Origin: Phocoena phocoena
Taxonomy: Eukaryota > Chordata > Mammalia > Artiodactyla > Phocoenidae
Direction: 5' to 3'
DNA length: 64,000 nucleotides
Assembly (NCBI RefSeq): GCF_963924675.1
Contig: NC_089220.1
Span: forward strand, 89,221,168-89,285,167
Below are positions 58,466 to 64,000 of the stretch, in pieces; the first letter of the stretch is position 1; each line of letters begins with the position of its first letter. The notes beneath the pieces were generated by a model. It was not told the DNA's origin. It saw nothing but the letters and a program-made list of their open reading frames with translations, and searched no databases. The translations under genes and the position numbers were made by a program.

Positions 58466-59699
58466 GACAGGGGTTACTTAGACATTTAAAGAACTATTGG
58501 ACATAGAGTGCCAACTGAAGTTGGTACCTGGATTCCCAATTCATCTCTGTGATCCTTCTTGCCCCTCCATTAGAGTGGGATTTTGTGAGAGTCAGCTAAT
58601 AAAGGAATCCTGGCTACATCTAGCTCATAGTGGGTTCACTGTGTCTCTAGACCCACCCAGTGATTATTGCCCAGTCCCCAAGCAATCCTTGGCTTGGAAG
58701 ACCAAATGGAAACCTCAGATACTGGACCCCTTCCCAGCCAAAAGAGTAATAAAAAACAACACTGCATCCTGGGAGGGAGATTAAGTGATGGCAGATATCG
58801 GTGCCATCATTAAAGAACAACATGTTGCAGGGGCAGTGGTCCCTATCATATATTAATTTAATTATACCATCACTTATTACATTATTGTATACGAACTGTC
58901 CCTGGAAGTGTGTGCCCTTGGATGATGCAGCATCCTGCAATTGAAGCAAACCCTAAAGAAATTCAAAGCTGGCAGCTCTTCCCTGAAAGCCGGGGCAACG
59001 AGTCCTGTCTCAATGGGGGATCTGAAGAGCACATTTCCATGTTGACCACAGCAAATAATGTAAAGTAAGATTAATGAGGCAATTTAAACTTGAAAAGAAA
59101 TGAAGTTCTTCTAAATGCATTATGTAATTTTCCTCAAATCATCTTTTTTTTTCTACCCCAGACTTGATTGTGTCATCACAGACTGTGACAAGTAAGATGA
59201 GAGCCACGAGGCTTACCCTGACTGGACTTGTCCAATAGTCCAGCTTTGACTTTTCCCCTCAAATATGTCAGTGCAGACACCTCACCTAAAATAGCAGTTT
59301 AAATGCAAAAACTGACTTCCATAGAGGAATGGAGACTCTCTTTTAATTAATCACCAAATACTTATTGAACTAGGTGTCAAGAAATGAAAATAACTAGGGA
59401 AGCCTAATAGCCTCTAGACTTAATGTCTTTTGTGTACATTGTTCAGTATTTCATGGAGTTAGTTACCACATTTCTCACCAGTTTCTTCCTAAATGTATTA
59501 CTGGTTTTTTCCCCATGGAAACATACTTTTAATTACATAATGGAAGTCAGTAGAAAATAGGATTTACATGACAAATATTTCCATTCAGTCACCTTTGCTA
59601 TAAGTCAAGGGATTTATTGCTGATAAAATAATTTTTCACGCAATCACCAAATTGAGTATGCAATCTGGTTTATATACTGTGTGGCATGTGAAATAAAAG
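58466..59699. other. Unassigned stretch
   Basis: An open frame of 95 codons at 58497-58784 has no recognisable domain. Nothing else is nameable. Confidence 0.4.
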
Positions 59700-59960
59700 A
59701 TGGATAAGCTGTAAACTCTTTATAAGAACCTCTATTCTATTAGGAGAGGTGAAAGATGGACATAAATAAACAAAATATAAAACAATATGTATGAGGTGCC
59801 AGATGACAAGGAAAGTAATGTTAAGAATTCAGAAGAAAGTAATTCTACCTCTGCTTGGTATGAGATCTCTGGAAATGGCAGGATAGAAAACATTCTTAGC
59901 AGAAACAACAGCATTATAACCAAGACATGAAAGAAAAAGAAAAAGAAAAATCTTTAGGGA
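59700..59960 (+). repeat. Possible ancient repeat fragment
   Basis: CTATTAGGAGAGGTGAAAGATG, then ATAAATAAACAAAATATAAAAC, ATGAGGTGCCAGATGACAAGG and AGGATAGAAAACATTC resembles the right part of the repeat at 63660-64000. Tentative. Confidence 0.3.
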
Positions 59961-62669
59961 AATGGTTACTAGTTCAGGTCGGCTGAAGCATAGGTTATTT
60001 GCAGGAGAATGGATAAATTAAAGTTTAGAAAGGTGTTTTGAATCTCATGAAGGTCTGAATGCTGACCAAAGGACTTAGGATTTAATTAACTAGACAATGG
60101 GAATACTCCCATGGTTGTTAAGAAGGGAATGTGTATAGGTTCAGAACCAGGGAATGTGTATAGGTTCAGAACCAGGCTTTTAGAAAACTAATTTGATCGC
60201 TTGGAGCAATCTGGATTGAATTGAAGATTCTAGACGTTTGAGAGCTTTAATTAGTTCTCAAAAAAAAAAAAAAGGAATATTTAAATAGTTCAAGTAAAAA
60301 GTAATGAGGGCCTAAATTATTTTTGCACAATATTGCAATTATTTATCTACTCTTCTATTACATCTTATTTAAATTTTTGAATCTAAACTTCTAATATAGT
60401 GCTAACCTTGTTTGCTTTTTAAGAAATATAGTAAGTCTATATAGAATAAATATAGAATAAATGAGTCTATGATAAGTAGGAAATACAATGCAAAAGACAG
60501 TTTGAAATCAATGGAATCTTCTGATATGGAAACTGGAACAGAGAGATTTCAAAGAACTTGCACATGAGTGGATGAAAGAATGGTGGTAATGATTATAGAA
60601 AAAAAAAAGCTCAATTGGAAGAGCAGGTTTGAGGCACAATATGGTAAGTTTGGGGCAAGATGAGGGACATTCTCACTTGAGCCAGGAGGGAGTGCTACTT
60701 TTGACCACTTTCTCACAAAATGGCACACAGAGAGGTAGGCACTGGCCTTTTCCTCACAGAACACAGCATTGCTTCAGGGCAGTGAATACTGGATGGAAGT
60801 TAGCATCATTTTGACTTTTTAGCTGCCTGCTCTTTTGAAATGTTTTGGGGGTGTAGCACTCTGTGGAGGTTAGTGTTTTCTCAGATAAACAGCAGGAGCA
60901 TGTGTGACCAAACCCTAGAGAATAGTTCAAGATTTGGCAAAAGGAGTAAATGTCCAGCCACCAGAGGGGACTCCCAGGAACAACCTGATGGGAAGCAACA
61001 GCCTCTAGAAGCTGTAGTCACATTGTTGGACACAGGTGGGATTCATGGGGAACTTGCCCAGAAGATTTTGGGGTGGGTGGAGTGTACAATGCAGGAACCT
61101 GAGGATTGTCAATAATGTCGGTGGGTTATTGATCTCACAGAATCAGTGGGCTTTACTGTTAACAGAGTTGCATAATAGTCACAGGCTGTGGACACTACAG
61201 ACAAGCCACACTCCTCTTCCATAGGAATTGCCCCCTGCTACCCATTTGCTTCCAAGAATTGTTTCTATATACATTTAGCATGTCTTGTCAATGGACAGAA
61301 ATCATTACAGAACCAAGTTTTAAAGCATTTATGGTTGGTTTTGAATTTGGAAAAAATGTGCACATATCCCCAGAAAAGCTAGGCACAGGTTTTCATCCAG
61401 AATGAATAATTATGCATAGAACTGATTACTTAAATACACAGTTCATGATTATGAATGAAATTACCTGCTTTACACTGCAAATACCTTGCTCTGCATGGAT
61501 TAAGCAAAGTAAAACTTGATTGCAGATGCTGAAAATTTTAGGTCTTGAGATTTTTCAGTTGCTCTGAAAATATATCACTTACCTCTTATAATATTCCCCT
61601 TATAGAAGTAATTTACAAGTTGAAATTGAAATATTGGTTATACTGGATTTCACAGTGGAGTAAAATTCCAGGAGTTGGGCCACAGGAAAGTAAGTGGACT
61701 GTTTTTTCTGTTTTTTATATCATCTAGTTCAGATACTTTTCCCAAGATACAGAGGCACAGGCCAAGTAGATCTCTACCTACTGGTTTAATCTGGGGGATT
61801 CCTGCAAAGCCCCAAACTCCTTAGTTTCTCCTATAAGCCTGTGTAGATGCCTAAATCCTAAATCCTACCTTCATTAACTTTACTGGTTTAGGTTTTTTTT
61901 TACTTATTAAAATGCATGTTCCTAAGGAAAATAATCTGTGAAAGTGTGATCCCTCAAAGTAATGTAGTATGAACCAGCTTGTCAGCTCTATTCCAAAGTG
62001 ACAGCTGGGGAAGAACAGGTTTATTTTCTGATGTTGCTTGGGCAACGTCATTTTTCAAATCTTTTCCCACTAACCAGGTTAGGACCCTCTGTGGACGCAA
62101 GGGCTTTGGTTTTGGCTTTTATCAGATAATTTTATGTGGACTCACTTCCCATTTTTGAGGAATTTATTTACTTTTCTTGGATTTCATTGAGAGTTTTGTA
62201 GAAAACCAGCTTTGTAAGTATGTAATGCTTAAATGCTGAAATTGTGATCCCAGATCAAAAACAATTTAAAGACACCAGACTCAGAAGCACTTTGAAATGT
62301 AGGCACAACACAGCTCACTTCCCTTGGTTTATTATTTTCCTTTATGTTAATAAATCATAGCACTATTTTAAATTAAATTTTATATTTACTAAAGTAATAC
62401 ATATTTAAAGTAACAAAGTATTGAAAACTAAAGTCACTTTGAAAGTTACTATAAGGGAAAGCAATAGTGCTTTGCTCTCCAAGGCCTCTGACTTCTTTTT
62501 CCCTATCTTAAAGGGAAAGCATTAGATATAATGTTAGTTGTAAATTTTTCACAGACATCCTTGATCAAGTTGAGAAACTGCCCTTCTTTTCCTGGTTTGC
62601 TGAGACTTATTACCATAAATGTATCTTGAACTTTCTCAAATCATGCTCTGTATCAATTAATTGTGCATT
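59961..62669. other. Unassigned stretch with a 25-bp tandem duplication
   Basis: The tandem duplication is at 60126-60175. Short overlapping open frames around 60629-61382 show no motif. No known repeat was identified. Confidence 0.5.
60126..60175. repeat. Perfect 25-bp tandem duplication
   Basis: The unit starting GGAATGTGTATAGG and ending GAACCAG occurs twice with no mismatch and no gap (60126-60150 and 60151-60175). Identity between the copies suggests a recent slippage event. Confidence 0.95.
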
Positions 62670-62870
62670 TTCTGTTTTAGCCTATTGATATGGTGAATTA
62701 AGTAACATTAAATTATTTAAGTTAATAAAATTAAATACTAGTGGATTGATTTTATGGATTTATGAATGTTCAACATACTTTTCATTCCTAGGATAAACCC
62801 CCACTTGGTCATGATATATTATCCTACTTTACATTACTGGTATTGATTTGCTTACTATCATAGTTCTTTG
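62670..62870 (-). mobile_element. Old L1 ORF2 fragment, antisense
   Basis: GCCTATTGATATGGTGAATTAAG, GTTCAACATACTTTTCATTCC and CCCACTTGGTCATGATATATTATCC are the reverse complement of the ORF2 RT region, as in other mammalian L1s. It is diverged, with no frame. Confidence 0.7.
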
Positions 62871-63659
62871 GATTTCTTTGAACCTATTACTTCATTCTCC
62901 CATAGCTTCTTATAGGTCAGTACACTCTTCCACATGATGAGAAGTATCTGATACTCTGTCAGTTCAATTCTCCTCGGCATCCTCATTCAATCTGGACAAT
63001 TGTTCTCTAGGCTTGCTGTTCTCTAAATCATCATTCTGAGAATGTCTTTCTTCTCTCAACTTTTATCCTCTGTTCTCTGTATTCATGCTCTCTTTTTTTG
63101 GTTGTTTTTTAATTACTTATACATTAATTTTTGTGGAGAATATCTTTCAGTACTCTCCTTTGAAAAGTAGTTTTTGAGACACTTTTGGTCTTGGAATGAC
63201 TTTACCTTCAAAAAGGATTGCTAGTTTGGTTGGCATAAAAATTTACATTTTAAACATTCTCCAATTAGAATGTTACATTTTGTTTTCCATTTTGCTGTGA
63301 AAAAGTCCAGAAAAATGATGCTTCTTGACCCTTGGTAAGAAACATTGTTAATTTTTCTTTCAAAGAACGTCTAGGATCTTTTCCTTATCCTTGACATTCT
63401 AAAATTCCATAAAGATGCCTCCTGTGTGATCTTTTGGAAAGTAGTTGTGTGATTCGTTGGTCAGCCTCTTCAATTTTGAATTCTGGGAAATTCCTTTAGT
63501 TCTGGAAATTTCTCTTCTGTAATTTAGCTTTTTGTGTGTGCTAACTACTGACTTGTGAATTTGGAGTTAAATTTTTAGAGGAGAAAATAATGGCAATATT
63601 GATACATTTATAATTCTAAAACCAGAAGTCTGCTATTTTTCTCAGTCTATAATTTTAGT
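62871..63659. other. Unassigned T-rich stretch
   Basis: T-rich plus-strand text may be further antisense LINE material, but I could not place it. Confidence 0.35.
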
Positions 63660-64000
63660 TTAACAAACATTAATTGAACATTCATTATATGCCAGGCGCT
63701 GTGCTAGAGAAAAAGAACCCAAAGATAGATTAATCCCAGACACTGTTCTTTAATTGTTTTTGATCTACTCAGTAAAAGATATAGACATGAAATCTGATAA
63801 TAGCATTCTAATGTAGTAAGTGCTGGTAGGTGGGATAAATAGGAGGATAGGGTGTGTGGAGGAGGGACACACCTCTAGGGAGTTCAGGGAAGATTCCCTG
63901 GAGGAAACATGTAAGTTAAAATTTAAAGACGCATGTACGAATTAATCAAATTAACGTGTAGGTGAAGGACATTCCTGGCAGAGAGAGTGACTCATTTACT
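63660..64000 (+). repeat. Ancient mammal-wide repeat (L2/MIR-like class), reaching the edge
   Basis: AACATTAATTGAACATTCATTATATGCC, GGCGCTGTGCTAGAG, a degenerate 'gggaagattccctggaggaa' phrase and GAAGGACATTCCTGGCAGAGAG appear in the order of a common old repeat. It probably continues beyond the window. The family name is left open. Confidence 0.45.

Noticed and set aside
1..64000. CRISPR arrays, bacterial operons, riboswitches
   Set aside because: The window is mammalian repeat-rich DNA. No regularly spaced repeats with unique spacers and no dense coding were seen.

Overview
This window looks like intergenic DNA from a mammalian nuclear genome, most likely a whale or dolphin. It contains seven tRNA-derived SINEs of the CHR type, whose sense head reads GGGCTTCCCTGGTGGCGCAG. 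They are known from Cetacea, Hippopotamus and Ruminants. I recognise no ruminant-specific Bov-A or BovB repeat. The L1 3' ends are cetartiodactyl in type. I found no intact host gene, no structural RNA gene, no CpG island and no CRISPR array. Short open frames across the window are noise or decayed transposon coding sequence.

Layout. Positions 1-2044 are the 3' half of an L1 that runs off the left edge. It carries a SINE and a small poly(T) insertion with a repeated flank. From 2045 to about 30.9 kb is mostly unassigned AT-rich DNA with old debris: L2, MIR, L1M tails, an L1 tail inside a hAT-type DNA transposon, two CHR-1 SINEs, and purine or CT microsatellites. Positions 30931-38116 hold a complete but inactivated L1 of about 7.2 kb. 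It has a 5' UTR, broken ORF1 and ORF2, a 3' UTR and a perfect 13-bp target-site duplication. Positions 38130-44735 are mostly unassigned, with MIR and L1M fragments.

The most structured part is 44.7-56.3 kb, a nest of elements. Antisense L1 pieces flank an old LTR provirus (about 46360-52879). The provirus has two same-strand LTRs, a primer-binding site resembling that for tRNA-Leu, and a polypurine tract. Its interior carries a Tigger1-derived DNA transposon, two SINEs and a young antisense L1 tail. One unexplained 228-codon open frame lies at 48441-49127. The last 8 kb is mostly unassigned, with an L1 ORF1 remnant, an antisense ORF2 remnant and an ancient repeat at the right edge.

Nothing here forms a working gene network. 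The useful content is the insertion history, read from target-site duplications and nesting. Family names come from remembered consensus patterns; no library search was run.
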